A stretch of 64,000 nt of DNA from Vibrio mangrovi. GTDB lineage: Bacteria; Pseudomonadota; Gammaproteobacteria; Enterobacterales; Vibrionaceae. The position numbers and the translations under genes were made by a program. The stretch lies in assembly GCF_024346955.1 (NCBI RefSeq), contig NZ_AP024883.1:496001-560000 (forward strand), in the 5' to 3' direction. Numbering within the stretch: the first letter of the stretch is position 1; every line of letters starts with the position of its first letter. This document shows, piece after piece, positions 17,228-27,887 of the stretch. Under the pieces are notes generated by a model. It was not told the DNA's origin, made no database searches, and worked only from the letters and a program-made list of their open reading frames with translations.

Positions 17228-19216
17228 ATGAGGTATACGCCAACGCTCAAACTCAGCACCCGTCTGGTTGCGGTTGTCACAATGATTGTGACTGGAGCGA
17301 TTTTTATCCTGTTTATTGGCGGAACGCTTTCTTTTCAAAGGCTTGGACATGAATATCTGAATCACTATCTGAATGGTGTGGTTGAAGTTATTGACAAAGA
17401 ACTGGATGAATCTGACGCGGCTTACTCAATGCAACTTTGGGTTCCAAAGCTGCTTCATGCCAGTAATATTGTTGAGATGACCTTAACTTCAAAAGCTGGA
17501 GTGGTGTACCGGTTTAAAGACACGGCATCTTCAGTTGAAGAAGGTCGGTTATATAAAATGGATTTCTCCCTGAAAAGAAATCAGGATTATACGTTACACT
17601 TTAAAGCTGTTCCTCCATATATAGGTTTTACCTACTCTTTCAGTGCCATGTGGTCCACAACTTTTGCTGTGATATTGATTGTCGTCTGTTTATTACGGGG
17701 AGTACGATGGCTACAGGCTCAGTTACTCGGTTCTGAACTACTTGAAGAACGGGGAAGAATGATCCTTGCAGGGCAGGTTGAGCGCTATGCCAAAGGAGAT
17801 GAGAGAGAATGGCCTTACACTGCAAGTGAGGCTTTGGATCGACTGATCGAAGAATTGCAGGATGCACGTCAGGAAAGAAGCCGGTTTGATACCTTTATCC
17901 GTTCACAGACCTTTCTGGATCAACTAACCGGAGCAGCTAACCGGGTTTTGTTCGACAGTAAACTGGAAGCAGCATTACTGGAGAATGATGCTCGTGGCGG
18001 TGTTTTGATGTTACAGATCGAAGAACCAGATGGTGTTGATAAAGCCGAACTGGATAACTTGATCGTTCAGGTTGGTGAATGTATTTCGAATGTAACCCAG
18101 CGCTATCCGGATGTCATATTGTCCCGTTACTATGATTCAGTGTTTACCGCACTGATTCCACATCAGAATTCACGGGAAGTGGCTCAGGTCGCTGTTCAGT
18201 GTCTGAAAGGAATCGAACGTTTGACTCCATCTCAGCCACTGGATAAGAGTAATTGGTGCCATATTGGTGTCACGATGTATACGGAAGGGGAACGGTGGGG
18301 GAAAATTATCGATGAGGCGGAAACGGCACTGAAAAGCGCGCAACTGGAAGGGTTTAATAGCTGGAGCCGTTTTCAGAAGACTAAGTCGGTTGATGATGAA
18401 AGAGGCAATGTTCGCTGGCGGAGCCTGTTTGAGCATAATCTGACAGAAGATAAAATATGTTTGTTCAAACAGGATTGTTATGTGGTGTCTCGTCAGGGAC
18501 AACTGACTGCTGTACATAAAGAGCTGTTTGTCAGAATCCCCGAGCAGGGACAGGGTTTTATCAAAACGTCCCGTTTTATCTCTGCGATTGTTGCTGTCGG
18601 ATATGAGGCTGTGTTGGATCGGGTAACCTGCCACCGGGTGATTCGTTTTCTCCGGGAAGAAAGCTCAGATGCAGATATTTACTCCATCAATTTATATGTA
18701 ACATCATTTGCTCAACGAGCTCATTTTATCTGGTTCAGGAATTTGTTGATGCAACTGCCCCGGGAGTACCGTCGGCGGCTTTGTTTTGAGTTTACGGAAA
18801 GTCATTTAGTCAAACATCTTGATTATATGCGCCCGGTACTGAAAATGATTGCTGCCTTTAATTGCCAGATTGTTGTCGGGCAAGTTGGACGAACAATTGT
18901 AAGTACTCACTATATAAAAGAGTTCAGAATTGACTATCTGAAGCTGCACCGTAGTCTGATCAAAGGGATTGAACAACGCCAGGAGAATCAGTTGTTTGTC
19001 CGGAGTCTGATCGGTGTTTGCCGTGGAGCTGTGACTCAGGTTGTTGCTGTCGGTGTTGAATCTGATGCCGAATGGAAAGTACTCCAGTCTCTGGGAGTTC
19101 GTGGTGTTCAGGGACGATTATTCGATATGGAATCTCAGTGGATTCCTAAACCCCGCATGACAAATGTCAAACCGGGGAAACGTAAACGATGGAAAACGAA
19201 ATATACAAATCGCTGA
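17228..19216 (+). CDS. csrD: CsrD/MshH-type degenerate GGDEF-EAL protein
   Basis: Membrane protein that in E. coli targets CsrB/CsrC regulatory RNAs for RNase E decay and so frees CsrA. The 662-residue product has an N-terminal transmembrane helix (~15-35), a ~100-residue periplasmic loop, a second helix near 140-160, then a HAMP-like linker. The GGDEF-like domain (DQLTGAANR start) lacks a GGDEF active site (RYYDS instead), and the EAL-like domain begins FEFTESH, not EAL. Both are degenerate as in CsrD. The ATG at 17228 is behind AAAAGGA. Its position upstream of mreB matches E. coli csrD; in V. cholerae the orthologue mshH starts the MSHA locus. Confidence 0.88.
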   Translation: MRYTPTLKLSTRLVAVVTMIVTGAIFILFIGGTLSFQRLGHEYLNHYLNGVVEVIDKELDESDAAYSMQLWVPKLLHASNIVEMTLTSKAGVVYRFKDTASSVEEGRLYKMDFSLKRNQDYTLHFKAVPPYIGFTYSFSAMWSTTFAVILIVVCLLRGVRWLQAQLLGSELLEERGRMILAGQVERYAKGDEREWPYTASEALDRLIEELQDARQERSRFDTFIRSQTFLDQLTGAANRVLFDSKLEAALLENDARGGVLMLQIEEPDGVDKAELDNLIVQVGECISNVTQRYPDVILSRYYDSVFTALIPHQNSREVAQVAVQCLKGIERLTPSQPLDKSNWCHIGVTMYTEGERWGKIIDEAETALKSAQLEGFNSWSRFQKTKSVDDERGNVRWRSLFEHNLTEDKICLFKQDCYVVSRQGQLTAVHKELFVRIPEQGQGFIKTSRFISAIVAVGYEAVLDRVTCHRVIRFLREESSDADIYSINLYVTSFAQRAHFIWFRNLLMQLPREYRRRLCFEFTESHLVKHLDYMRPVLKMIAAFNCQIVVGQVGRTIVSTHYIKEFRIDYLKLHRSLIKGIEQRQENQLFVRSLIGVCRGAVTQVVAVGVESDAEWKVLQSLGVRGVQGRLFDMESQWIPKPRMTNVKPGKRKRWKTKYTNR

Positions 19217-19396
19217 TAGATGATTGTTCAACTTAGCGCACAATTTAGTGCCGAATATTTGTTCTGAGTAAGAAATCTGTTAGAAATTGCGTGTTTCTGT
19301 CCATGTTTCGGTGTCAATATCTTGCTGTGACTGCAAGGCATTGGTACATTTAACGGAATTTTAATCTTCAATTTTCTTGCAGGATGAACGAAGAAT

Positions 19397-20440
19397 ATGT
19401 TTAAGAAACTTCGTGGCATGTTTTCAAACGACTTATCGATTGATTTAGGGACTGCCAACACGCTTATTTACGTGAAAGGGCAAGGTATTGTTCTTGACGA
19501 GCCTTCAGTTGTAGCAATTCGCCAGGATAAAGGGCGTGGTGGTCGTAGTGTCGCCGCTGTCGGACACGCGGCGAAACAGATGCTGGGACGTACACCGGGG
19601 AATATTTCAGCAATCCGGCCAATGAAAGATGGTGTGATCGCGGATTTTTATGTTACCGAAAAGATGTTGCAGACCTTTATTAAACAAGTCCATGACAATA
19701 GCTTTCTTAAACCGAGTCCCCGGGTTCTGATCTGTGTGCCTTGTGGTTCGACTCAGGTTGAACGACGCGCTATCAAAGAGTCTGCAGAAGGCGCCGGAGC
19801 GCGTGAGGTCTATCTGATCGATGAACCGATGGCTGCTGCGATTGGTGCAGGGCTTCGGGTTTCAGAACCAACAGGTTCAATGGTTGTTGATATCGGTGGC
19901 GGCACAACTGAAGTTGCAGTCATTTCCCTCAATGGTGTGGTGTACTCGTCCTCTGTACGTATTGGTGGTGACCGGTTTGATGAAGCCATTATCAACTATG
20001 TACGCAGAAACTATGGAAGTTTGATTGGTGAAGCGACTGCTGAAAAGATCAAACATGAAATTGGGACTGCCTATCCGGGAGACGATGTGCGGGAAATCGA
20101 AGTTCGTGGGCGTAATCTTGCTGAAGGTGTTCCTCGCAGTTTCACCCTGAACTCCAATGAAATTCTGGAAGCACTTCAGGAACCTTTAACCGGTATCGTT
20201 TCAGCAGTAATGATTGCTCTGGAGCAATGTCCTCCGGAACTGGCATCAGATATATCTGAAAATGGTATGGTTCTGACTGGTGGTGGTGCGCTGCTGAAAG
20301 ATCTAGATCGTCTGCTGACCGAAGAAACCGGTATACCTGTGGTTGTTGCTGATGATCCACTGACATGTGTGGCTCGTGGTGGCGGTAAAGCGCTGGAAAT
20401 GATCGACATGCATGGTGGTGATTTATTTAGTGAAGAGTAG
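19397..20440 (+). CDS. mreB: Rod-shape actin MreB
   Basis: Bacterial actin that organises the elongation complex under the inner membrane. Actin-fold nucleotide motifs are present: phosphate 1 SIDLGTANTL, phosphate 2 VVDIGGGTTEVAV and adenosine TGGGALLKDLD. Length 347 equals E. coli MreB. First gene of mreB-mreC-mreD. Confidence 0.97.
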   Translation: MFKKLRGMFSNDLSIDLGTANTLIYVKGQGIVLDEPSVVAIRQDKGRGGRSVAAVGHAAKQMLGRTPGNISAIRPMKDGVIADFYVTEKMLQTFIKQVHDNSFLKPSPRVLICVPCGSTQVERRAIKESAEGAGAREVYLIDEPMAAAIGAGLRVSEPTGSMVVDIGGGTTEVAVISLNGVVYSSSVRIGGDRFDEAIINYVRRNYGSLIGEATAEKIKHEIGTAYPGDDVREIEVRGRNLAEGVPRSFTLNSNEILEALQEPLTGIVSAVMIALEQCPPELASDISENGMVLTGGGALLKDLDRLLTEETGIPVVVADDPLTCVARGGGKALEMIDMHGGDLFSEE

Positions 20441-20497
20441 TGCCGTCTTTGTGTCATTGTTTGAGATGAAGAGATGGTTCAAAACGGGATTGTCATC

Positions 20498-21385
20498 ATG
20501 AAGCCAATTTTTGGGCGAGGTCCATCTCTTTCGCTACGTCTTTTTTTTGCCGTTGTATTATCAGCCAGCCTTATGCTGGCTGATAGTCGTTTAAACGCTT
20601 TTTCTCAAGTACGTTATTTACTCAACAGTCTGGTTGCTCCTATCCAGTATGCTGCTGATCTTCCTCGAATCCTGTTTGACGGCTTGTATGAACGCATGCA
20701 AAGCCACCAGACACTTCTGGAATCGAATCAACGACTGAAACAAGAAGTACTGGATCTGAAAAGTGATTTGATTTTATTGAATCAATATAAAGAGGAAAAT
20801 CAGAGGTTAAGAAAACTTCTGGGATCTTCTTTTGTCAGAGATGAGCGGAAAATGGTCACCGAAGTGATGGCCGTAGACACTTCACCTTATACACATCAGG
20901 TTGTCATTGATAAAGGGCGGACTGATGGTGTCTATGAAGGGCAACCTGTTATCAACGAAAAAGGTATTGTCGGACAGGTCACTTTCGTTGCTTCACATAA
21001 TAGCCGGGTATTACTCCTGATTGATGCCAATAGTGCCATTCCTGTTCAGGATTTGCGTAATGATATTCGGGTAATTGCTTCCGGAAATGGTCAGTCGGAG
21101 TATATTCAGCTGGAACATATTCCCAGCAGTACCGATATTGAGGTCGGAGATTTACTGGCATCTTCGGGGCTGGGGGGAATTTATCCTGAAGGTTATCCTG
21201 TTGCCAGAGTATCCAGAGTGGATAAAGATACCCGTCGTGAGTTCGCTGTGATCGAAGCTGTTCCTGTGGTTGATTTTGACCGGCTACGTTATCTGTTACT
21301 GGTCTGGCCGAATGAAGATCGGCAGCAAAAAGCTCGTCAATCCGTATCCGGAGCGTTAGGTAAGGAGGCTCAGAATGGCCAATAG
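20498..21385 (+). CDS. mreC: Rod-shape protein MreC
   Basis: Bitopic inner-membrane protein linking MreB to periplasmic wall synthases. A short cytoplasmic start MKPIFGRGPSLSLRL leads into one membrane helix (~13-31), a coiled coil (~60-110) and the periplasmic beta domains. The ATG at 20498 is chosen because it gives the usual family N-terminus; an in-frame ATG at 20474 exists. Overlaps mreD by 11 bases. Confidence 0.95.
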   Translation: MKPIFGRGPSLSLRLFFAVVLSASLMLADSRLNAFSQVRYLLNSLVAPIQYAADLPRILFDGLYERMQSHQTLLESNQRLKQEVLDLKSDLILLNQYKEENQRLRKLLGSSFVRDERKMVTEVMAVDTSPYTHQVVIDKGRTDGVYEGQPVINEKGIVGQVTFVASHNSRVLLLIDANSAIPVQDLRNDIRVIASGNGQSEYIQLEHIPSSTDIEVGDLLASSGLGGIYPEGYPVARVSRVDKDTRREFAVIEAVPVVDFDRLRYLLLVWPNEDRQQKARQSVSGALGKEAQNGQ

Positions 21386-21863
21386 AGTCCTGAGAGGGCA
21401 TTTGGTTATCTGGATGTCTTTTTTATGTGCGCTGATTTTACAGACTATTCCATGGCCCGGCTCGCTTGAACTATTACGCCCGTCGTGGGTTTTATTGATT
21501 GCATGTTATTGGGTGTTAGCGCTTCCTCACCGAGTTAATGTCGGTACGGCATTGGTTTTAGGGCTGCTCTGGGATTTGATTCTCGGATCGACACTAGGTA
21601 TCCGTGGCATGATGATGTCCATTGTTGTGTATATCGTGGCAATGAACTTTTTAATTCTGCGGAATATGGCGCTATGGCAGCAGGCTATGGTTATTGGACT
21701 GCTGACAGTTCTTCTGGACTTGCTGATTTTAGCGGGCGAGTTTTTAGTCAGGTCTGTTGAATTTAATCCTCTATCCTTATGGGGTGGTGTGATTAGTTGT
21801 GTTCTGTGGCCGTGGCTTTTCCTGCTGCTTAGACGTGTCAGACGTTATTGGAACATCCGATGA
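21375..21863 (+). CDS. mreD: Rod-shape protein MreD
   Basis: Integral membrane partner of MreC, 162 residues with about five hydrophobic helices. Starts inside the mreC end behind AAGGAGG and its stop overlaps the maf start. Confidence 0.94.
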   Translation: MANRVLRGHLVIWMSFLCALILQTIPWPGSLELLRPSWVLLIACYWVLALPHRVNVGTALVLGLLWDLILGSTLGIRGMMMSIVVYIVAMNFLILRNMALWQQAMVIGLLTVLLDLLILAGEFLVRSVEFNPLSLWGGVISCVLWPWLFLLLRRVRRYWNIR

Positions 21864-22429
21864 ATGCCCGCAGGCTTTATCTTGCATCGGCTTCCCCAAG
21901 GCGAAAAGAGCTGCTGACACAGTTGGGATATTCGTTTGATATCGTTTTATCTGATGTGGTGGAAGAGCATCAGAGCCATGAGTCAGCACAAGCATATGTA
22001 TCAAGGTTATCCCGAGAGAAGGCAGTTGCAGGCTTTCATGCATTGCAATGTGATAAGGCTGTAGTTCTGGGTGCTGATACCATAGTTGTCGTTGATCAGC
22101 ATATTCTTGAAAAACCTGAAAGTTTTGCCCATGCGAGACAGATGCTTTGGCAGCTTTCCGGGCGTGGGCATCAGGTGATGACCGCTGTAACTGTAACTGA
22201 TGCCCGACAGATAGACACAATTGTTGTAACAACCGATGTATGGTTTAAACCATTGTCAGAAAATGAGATCGAACAATATTGGCAATCGGGTGAACCGTGC
22301 GATAAAGCTGGCAGTTATGGTATTCAGGGACTTGGTGGGAAATTTGTGACCCGGATTGAAGGTAGTTATTTTGCCGTTGTCGGACTACCGTTATTTGAAA
22401 CTGACCAGCTCTTGCATAAGTTTTTATGA
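21860..22429 (+). CDS. maf: Maf-family nucleotide pyrophosphatase (YhdE type)
   Basis: Nucleoside triphosphate pyrophosphatase; the YhdE branch hydrolyses dTTP/UTP and is thought to keep modified nucleotides out of nucleic acid. The start LYLASASPRRKELL and the catalytic block GADTIVVVD with KPESFAHARQML are hallmarks. The ATG at 21860 overlaps the mreD stop (ATGA). 189 residues. The mreD-maf-rng linkage is as in E. coli. Confidence 0.93.
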   Translation: MNARRLYLASASPRRKELLTQLGYSFDIVLSDVVEEHQSHESAQAYVSRLSREKAVAGFHALQCDKAVVLGADTIVVVDQHILEKPESFAHARQMLWQLSGRGHQVMTAVTVTDARQIDTIVVTTDVWFKPLSENEIEQYWQSGEPCDKAGSYGIQGLGGKFVTRIEGSYFAVVGLPLFETDQLLHKFL

Positions 22430-22449
22430 AATCAAATTGAGGTGCGCTC

Positions 22450-23919
22450 ATGAGTGCAGAGTTGTTGTTAAATGTAACTCCGAGTGAGAGTCGCGTTGCG
22501 ATGATAGAAGGCGGAGTCCTTCAGGAAATACATATTGAACGGGACGCGAAACGCGGGATCGTCGGCAATATATATAAAGGGAAAGTCAGTCGGGTTTTAC
22601 CAGGAATGCAGGCTGCCTTTGTTGATATTGGTCTGGATAAGGCCGCATTTCTTCATGCCTCAGATATTGTTCCCCATACAGAATGCGTGGCCGAGAATGA
22701 AAAACAACAGTTTCAGGTCCGGGATATTTCTGAACTTGTCCGTCAGGGGCAAGATATCGTTGTTCAGGTTGTCAAAGATCCATTGGGAACAAAAGGAGCA
22801 CGTTTGACGACCGATATTACCCTGCCTTCCCGTTATCTTGTTTTTATGCCGGGAGCCAGTCATGTCGGTGTTTCTCAGCGCATAGAAAGTGAAACCGAAA
22901 GAGAGCGCCTCAAGAATATTGTTGCTGATTATTGCGATGAACTGGGTGGCTTTATTATTCGTACGGCAGCCGAAGGTGCTGATGATAAAGAACTTTCTCA
23001 GGATGCGGCGTTTCTCAAACGTTTGTGGAGTAAAATCATCGAGCGTCGTTCAAAGTATAAAACCCGGACAACACTTTATGGCGAGCTTGGCCTTTCACAG
23101 CGCATTTTGCGGGATTTCGTCGGAACCGACTTGACGAAAGTTTTGGTTGATTCACGTCTGGAATTTGAAAACCTGAAAGAATTTACTTCTGAGTATGTTC
23201 CTGAATTAACAGAAAAACTTGTGCTTTATGAAGGTGAGAAGCCCATTTTTGATATGTATGATACAGAGAATGAGATTCAGCGTTCTCTGGAGAGAAAAGT
23301 GGAGCTGAAATCAGGTGGTTATCTGATTATTGACCAGACTGAAGCGATGACGACGATTGATATTAATACCGGTGCATTTGTCGGCCGTCGTAATCTGGAA
23401 GAAACGATTTTCAATACCAATATTGAAGCAACTCAGGCCATCGCCCGCCAGCTCCGACTCCGGAATCTGGGGGGAATCATTATCATTGATTTTATAGATA
23501 TGGCCTCGGAAGAGCACCGGACACGAGTACTTACTTCTTTAGAAGCCGCTCTGAGTAAAGATCGGGTAAAAACGAATATTAACGGATTTACACACTTGGG
23601 TCTGGTTGAGATGACACGCAAAAGAACCAGAGAAAGTATTGAACATGTTCTGTGTTCTACTTGTCCAACATGTGAGGGACGTGGACATGTGAAAACCGTT
23701 GAAACGGTTTGTTTTGAAATTTTGCGTGAAATCACCCGGGTTAATCGTGCCTATGATGCCGATAAATTTGTTGTATACGCTTCACCAGCTGTTGCAGATA
23801 CATTACAAGGGGATGAGTCTCATGCGCTTGCTGAACTGGAAGTATTTATCGGTAAGCAGGTACGGATTCAGGCTGAACCTTTGTATGTGCAGGAGCAGTT
23901 TGACGTGGTCATGATGTGA
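22450..23919 (+). CDS. rng: Ribonuclease G
   Basis: Endoribonuclease of the RNase E/G family that matures the 5' end of 16S rRNA. An S1 domain (~35-120) is followed by the 5' sensor/RNase H-like core, with catalytic Asp in TIDINTGAFVG and IIIDFIDM, and the zinc-link Cys in CSTCPTCEGRG. At 489 residues it lacks the long scaffold tail of RNase E. Confidence 0.96.
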   Translation: MSAELLLNVTPSESRVAMIEGGVLQEIHIERDAKRGIVGNIYKGKVSRVLPGMQAAFVDIGLDKAAFLHASDIVPHTECVAENEKQQFQVRDISELVRQGQDIVVQVVKDPLGTKGARLTTDITLPSRYLVFMPGASHVGVSQRIESETERERLKNIVADYCDELGGFIIRTAAEGADDKELSQDAAFLKRLWSKIIERRSKYKTRTTLYGELGLSQRILRDFVGTDLTKVLVDSRLEFENLKEFTSEYVPELTEKLVLYEGEKPIFDMYDTENEIQRSLERKVELKSGGYLIIDQTEAMTTIDINTGAFVGRRNLEETIFNTNIEATQAIARQLRLRNLGGIIIIDFIDMASEEHRTRVLTSLEAALSKDRVKTNINGFTHLGLVEMTRKRTRESIEHVLCSTCPTCEGRGHVKTVETVCFEILREITRVNRAYDADKFVVYASPAVADTLQGDESHALAELEVFIGKQVRIQAEPLYVQEQFDVVMM

Positions 23920-23939
23920 CCTGACAGAGTAGGATAATT

Positions 23940-26900
23940 GTGCGTTTTATGGTTTCTCGTGTGGTACGAACGTTACTGTGGCTTTTGTTAAGCCTTTTAG
24001 TCCTGCTCGCTATCCTGATTTCAGCCTTGAGGATCGCATTGCCTCACATGAATCAATATCAGGTGCCGATGACGGAATGGATGAACCGGCAGGCTGAAAT
24101 TCAGTTTTCTGTGAGTGATATTCAGGGCTTTTGGCGTAACCGCCATCCTTCTCTTTCTCTGAAGGGATTTCAGGCTCATTTACCTGAGACGTCTAATATT
24201 CGTTTTGCAGCTGATAGCGTCGATATTGAATTTGATTTATTTAAATCACTTCTGCAATGGCAACCGGTAATTGCCAATCTGGTGATTCATCAATCTAAAC
24301 TGGACGTCAGCTCATTTGACCTGTTTCAACAGGATATTCCCTCCGGCACCCGCAATCTGGATGAAGAAAAAAAAGCACAACTTGAAACTATCCGCTATCT
24401 GGATAACGTTTTCTTGCGTCAGCTTGATGATTTTTCCGTGCTGAATTCTTCTATTCGTTATCGCTCAATGTCTGGTGATATCCGGCAATTGGATATCTCT
24501 CAACTGAAGTGGCAGAACGACGGACATCGTCACCGTGCTCAGGGAATGGTGAGTGTTGCCAATACTGGAATTAACTCTCTTTCAGTACGTGCTGATTTTG
24601 AAGATTTTGACTCATTCCGGGATATTTCCGGGCAGTTTTATGTCAGTTCCGACAATATCAGTCTTGGCCCATGGTTAACCCGGTATCTGAAGAAAGAGAT
24701 TGGTATTCACAGCGGACAGGTGAGTTTCAATGGATGGCTCACACTGAAACACAATATACCTGAAGATGGTTATGTTCAGGTCCGGCCTTCCGATCTGTTT
24801 TGGTCCGATATATCCGCCATCAACTCAGGTGCAGCTGATAAGAAAGATCACCATCTACATATGCAGGATGGTGTATTCCGCCTTATTCCGAAAGACGGTA
24901 GTATTGTGGTTCAAGCCCAGTCCGTTATCTTTCAAACCGATGAGACTCAGTGGCCGGAACTCAATTTTTCGATGAAGTGGCAGCCTGAACATTGGCTGGT
25001 TAATATCGGAGAGATCAACATTGCTTCTCTGGTTCCGCTGGTCAAACGGATGCCTCTGTCTGAACAGCTACAGGGGATGCTCGATCAACTCAAGCCCGGA
25101 GGAACGCTGCACGATATCCGCTTGGCCGGGGATATGCAGGGAATTCAGCAATACTCAGCTCAGCTCGCTGACGGAGCTATTTCACAGTGGTATCTATTGC
25201 CAGAAACTCATCATCTGCGGGCAAGCATCCGTGGCAATACAGAAAAAGCCGTCATTCGGGCCAGTATGGATGATGATACTTTACCTTATGGGGATGTGTT
25301 TCAGGCGCCGTTGATCATCCGTAAAGGGAATGTGAATCTGGTATGGCAGTCGACACCTGATGGCTGGTCGTTATGGTCAGATAAAGTGGCAGTCAGCACG
25401 CCTGATTTACAAACCGTCGGTGAGTTTAAGCTGGATTTTTTCCGGAATGAAAGTCCGTTACTGTCATTTTATTCCGAAGTGGACCTCTTTCAGGCCGGAG
25501 AAACATGGCGTTATCTTCCGGTCAGAGCGTTAGGTGATGAGCTGACCGATTATCTTTCTACTGCCATTCAGGCCGGAGATGTAAAGACGGCGAAATTATT
25601 GTGGTACGGAAGGCTGGAAGATTTCCCTTACCATAAGAATAACGGTATTTTTCAGGCATGGGTCGGGTTGAAGAATGCACGTTTTAGCTACAATACCGCC
25701 TGGCCTCCTTTAACTGATCTACAGGTGAATCTGCTGTTTCAGAATGATGCGATGTATCTGGATTCTCGGCAGGCTCGTCTGATGGATGTCAATGCACAAC
25801 GAATTACTGGACGGATTCCTGCTTTAATGAGTTCAGGACACATCGAAATTGAGGCGAAAGCGGAAGCTCAGGGAAATGCTCTCCGGGATTTTATGACTTC
25901 GACACCTCTGGTTGATTCTGTTGGTGCAGCACTGACTGCCGTTCAGGTGAAGGAGAATGTGCAATCAGAATTTCAGCTCAATATTCCTTTTGACACCAGC
26001 AAAGATGCCAGAGCATGGGGATGGGCTGACTTAAAGAATAACCGGGTTGAAATCCAGTCTCCGTCATTGGATTTACGAAAAGTATCTGGTCGTATCCGCT
26101 TTGATAACGATGTTGTCACGGCTTCTGCTCTTCAGGGACAGATGTTGGGTCAGCCTGTCTCGCTGGACTTTCAGGGAGAAAGTGGCAATAAAGGATACAA
26201 TGTTCATATTGATACGATTGGTGACTGGGAAGTGACACCACTGGCGACGTATGTCGGCAAAAAATGGATTCAGCCGCTTTCCGGGCATGCGCCATGGGAG
26301 ATGGGAATTGATATCCAGCTCAATGATGTCGGCTTCTCTTATCAGGCAAATCTGAATACTGATTTGAAAGCGATTGCCAGTCGGTATCCTTATCCGTTAA
26401 ATAAAAAACGCAAAGAGAAAGGAAAAGCGTTATTACAGGTTTCAGGTAATCAGGAAACGATCAGTGCCCGGTTACAGGTTCCCCATGCAAAATACCAGAC
26501 AGAAATTGATATTACCGGGCCGGAGCCAGTCCTCACTGCAACGAATCTGATCTTGGGCAATGGTAGTTTCAAAGTGAGTCCGATGGCGGGCCATTCTGCA
26601 TCCGTTCGTCTGGATCATTTTAATATGGATCAATGGATAGAGTTGCTTGGACAAGACGAAAATGTTTCCGGAGGTCCGAAAACGAAGTTGAAAGCATCGG
26701 TATCAATGCCACAGATCCCGATTCCGGATCATGTCGAAGCTCAGGTGAAAGATCTGACACTGGCAACTCTGGAATGGCATGATGTGGATTTTCTGGCCCG
26801 GCATAAAAGCTTTGGCTGGCGGATGGATGTAAAAAGTCAGGAAGTTCAGGGAAAAGCCAATTATATTGAGCCTTATGATCTGAGTGTCGCTTTGGAGCAA

Positions 26901-27887
26901 CTACATTTATACATTCCGGCTCTGGAACAGCGGAAAGATAATGAGTCTCTGTTTATTGATGAAAGCCGCCAGAATTCAGCGATCATTACTGAGTTTGATC
27001 GCCAGTTTCATGAACTGATGCCGAACCTGACACTGGTGATTCAGGATTTTTGGTTTCAGGGATACAAAGTCGGTCGGTTGAACATGGACTTCCAGAGACA
27101 GGGGAAAGCGCTGTCATGGAAGAGTATTGATATCGTCAGCGGTAGCAATGAAATTCATGCCAATGGGCAATGGACACTTGACGGTGAACAATCCCATACA
27201 GTGCTGAATATGAACTTAAAAGGTGACAATAACAGTGACCTGATGGAGCGTTTCGGGATTACTTCCGGTATACAGAATGCTCCGTTTTCAATGAATAGTC
27301 AGATGGAGTGGGATGGGGCACCATGGGCAGCCAGGAGCGATACACTGCAAGGGACTGTCAGTTCGGAACTTGGCAAAGGAACTATATCGGATGTGAGTGG
27401 TGCGGCACGTTTTCTGGGGTTATTTAGTCTGGACTCCATCATTCGTAAGATGCAGTTAGACTTTAGCGATGTTTTTGACCAGGGAATGGCCTTTGATTCA
27501 ATTGAAGGTACCGGAGAAATATCACACGGTATATTTGTGACCAATGATATTAAGATGGACGCACTTGCCGGAGATATGACTATCAAGGGAATGGTTGATC
27601 TGACTGCAAAAACAATTGATGCTGAAGTGAATTTTGTGCCAGATATGACATCCGGAATCCCGGTATTAAGTGCCTTTGCCGTCAACCCGGTCACTGCATT
27701 GTATGTTTTGGCGATAACAACCGTGATTTCCCCGGTTGTTGAGGTTATCACTGAAGTGAACTACGAAGTGAAAGGTCCTATCGACCATCCGGTCGTGAAG
27801 GAAATCTCCCGGAGTAAAGGAGAGTTCAAACCACCGGAAAAATTACGTGAAGAGGCACAGCAACAGAAGCAAGGAGCCGCACAATGA
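23940..27887 (+). CDS. yhdP: YhdP AsmA-like envelope lipid transport protein
   Basis: Very large (1315 residues) inner-membrane-anchored periplasmic protein. One N-terminal membrane helix (~5-30) is followed by a long beta-rich AsmA-like region; the C-terminal segment TSGIPVLSAFAVNPVTALYVLA is conserved in the family. In E. coli, YhdP with TamB and YdbH carries phospholipid to the outer membrane. GTG start with AGGA 5 bases upstream. Its stop overlaps the next ATG. Confidence 0.93.
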   Translation: MRFMVSRVVRTLLWLLLSLLVLLAILISALRIALPHMNQYQVPMTEWMNRQAEIQFSVSDIQGFWRNRHPSLSLKGFQAHLPETSNIRFAADSVDIEFDLFKSLLQWQPVIANLVIHQSKLDVSSFDLFQQDIPSGTRNLDEEKKAQLETIRYLDNVFLRQLDDFSVLNSSIRYRSMSGDIRQLDISQLKWQNDGHRHRAQGMVSVANTGINSLSVRADFEDFDSFRDISGQFYVSSDNISLGPWLTRYLKKEIGIHSGQVSFNGWLTLKHNIPEDGYVQVRPSDLFWSDISAINSGAADKKDHHLHMQDGVFRLIPKDGSIVVQAQSVIFQTDETQWPELNFSMKWQPEHWLVNIGEINIASLVPLVKRMPLSEQLQGMLDQLKPGGTLHDIRLAGDMQGIQQYSAQLADGAISQWYLLPETHHLRASIRGNTEKAVIRASMDDDTLPYGDVFQAPLIIRKGNVNLVWQSTPDGWSLWSDKVAVSTPDLQTVGEFKLDFFRNESPLLSFYSEVDLFQAGETWRYLPVRALGDELTDYLSTAIQAGDVKTAKLLWYGRLEDFPYHKNNGIFQAWVGLKNARFSYNTAWPPLTDLQVNLLFQNDAMYLDSRQARLMDVNAQRITGRIPALMSSGHIEIEAKAEAQGNALRDFMTSTPLVDSVGAALTAVQVKENVQSEFQLNIPFDTSKDARAWGWADLKNNRVEIQSPSLDLRKVSGRIRFDNDVVTASALQGQMLGQPVSLDFQGESGNKGYNVHIDTIGDWEVTPLATYVGKKWIQPLSGHAPWEMGIDIQLNDVGFSYQANLNTDLKAIASRYPYPLNKKRKEKGKALLQVSGNQETISARLQVPHAKYQTEIDITGPEPVLTATNLILGNGSFKVSPMAGHSASVRLDHFNMDQWIELLGQDENVSGGPKTKLKASVSMPQIPIPDHVEAQVKDLTLATLEWHDVDFLARHKSFGWRMDVKSQEVQGKANYIEPYDLSVALEQLHLYIPALEQRKDNESLFIDESRQNSAIITEFDRQFHELMPNLTLVIQDFWFQGYKVGRLNMDFQRQGKALSWKSIDIVSGSNEIHANGQWTLDGEQSHTVLNMNLKGDNNSDLMERFGITSGIQNAPFSMNSQMEWDGAPWAARSDTLQGTVSSELGKGTISDVSGAARFLGLFSLDSIIRKMQLDFSDVFDQGMAFDSIEGTGEISHGIFVTNDIKMDALAGDMTIKGMVDLTAKTIDAEVNFVPDMTSGIPVLSAFAVNPVTALYVLAITTVISPVVEVITEVNYEVKGPIDHPVVKEISRSKGEFKPPEKLREEAQQQKQGAAQ

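Noticed and set aside
27299..27751. 150-codon minus-strand frame opposite yhdP
   Set aside because: A shadow of the conserved yhdP C-terminal region; composition follows the opposite frame.
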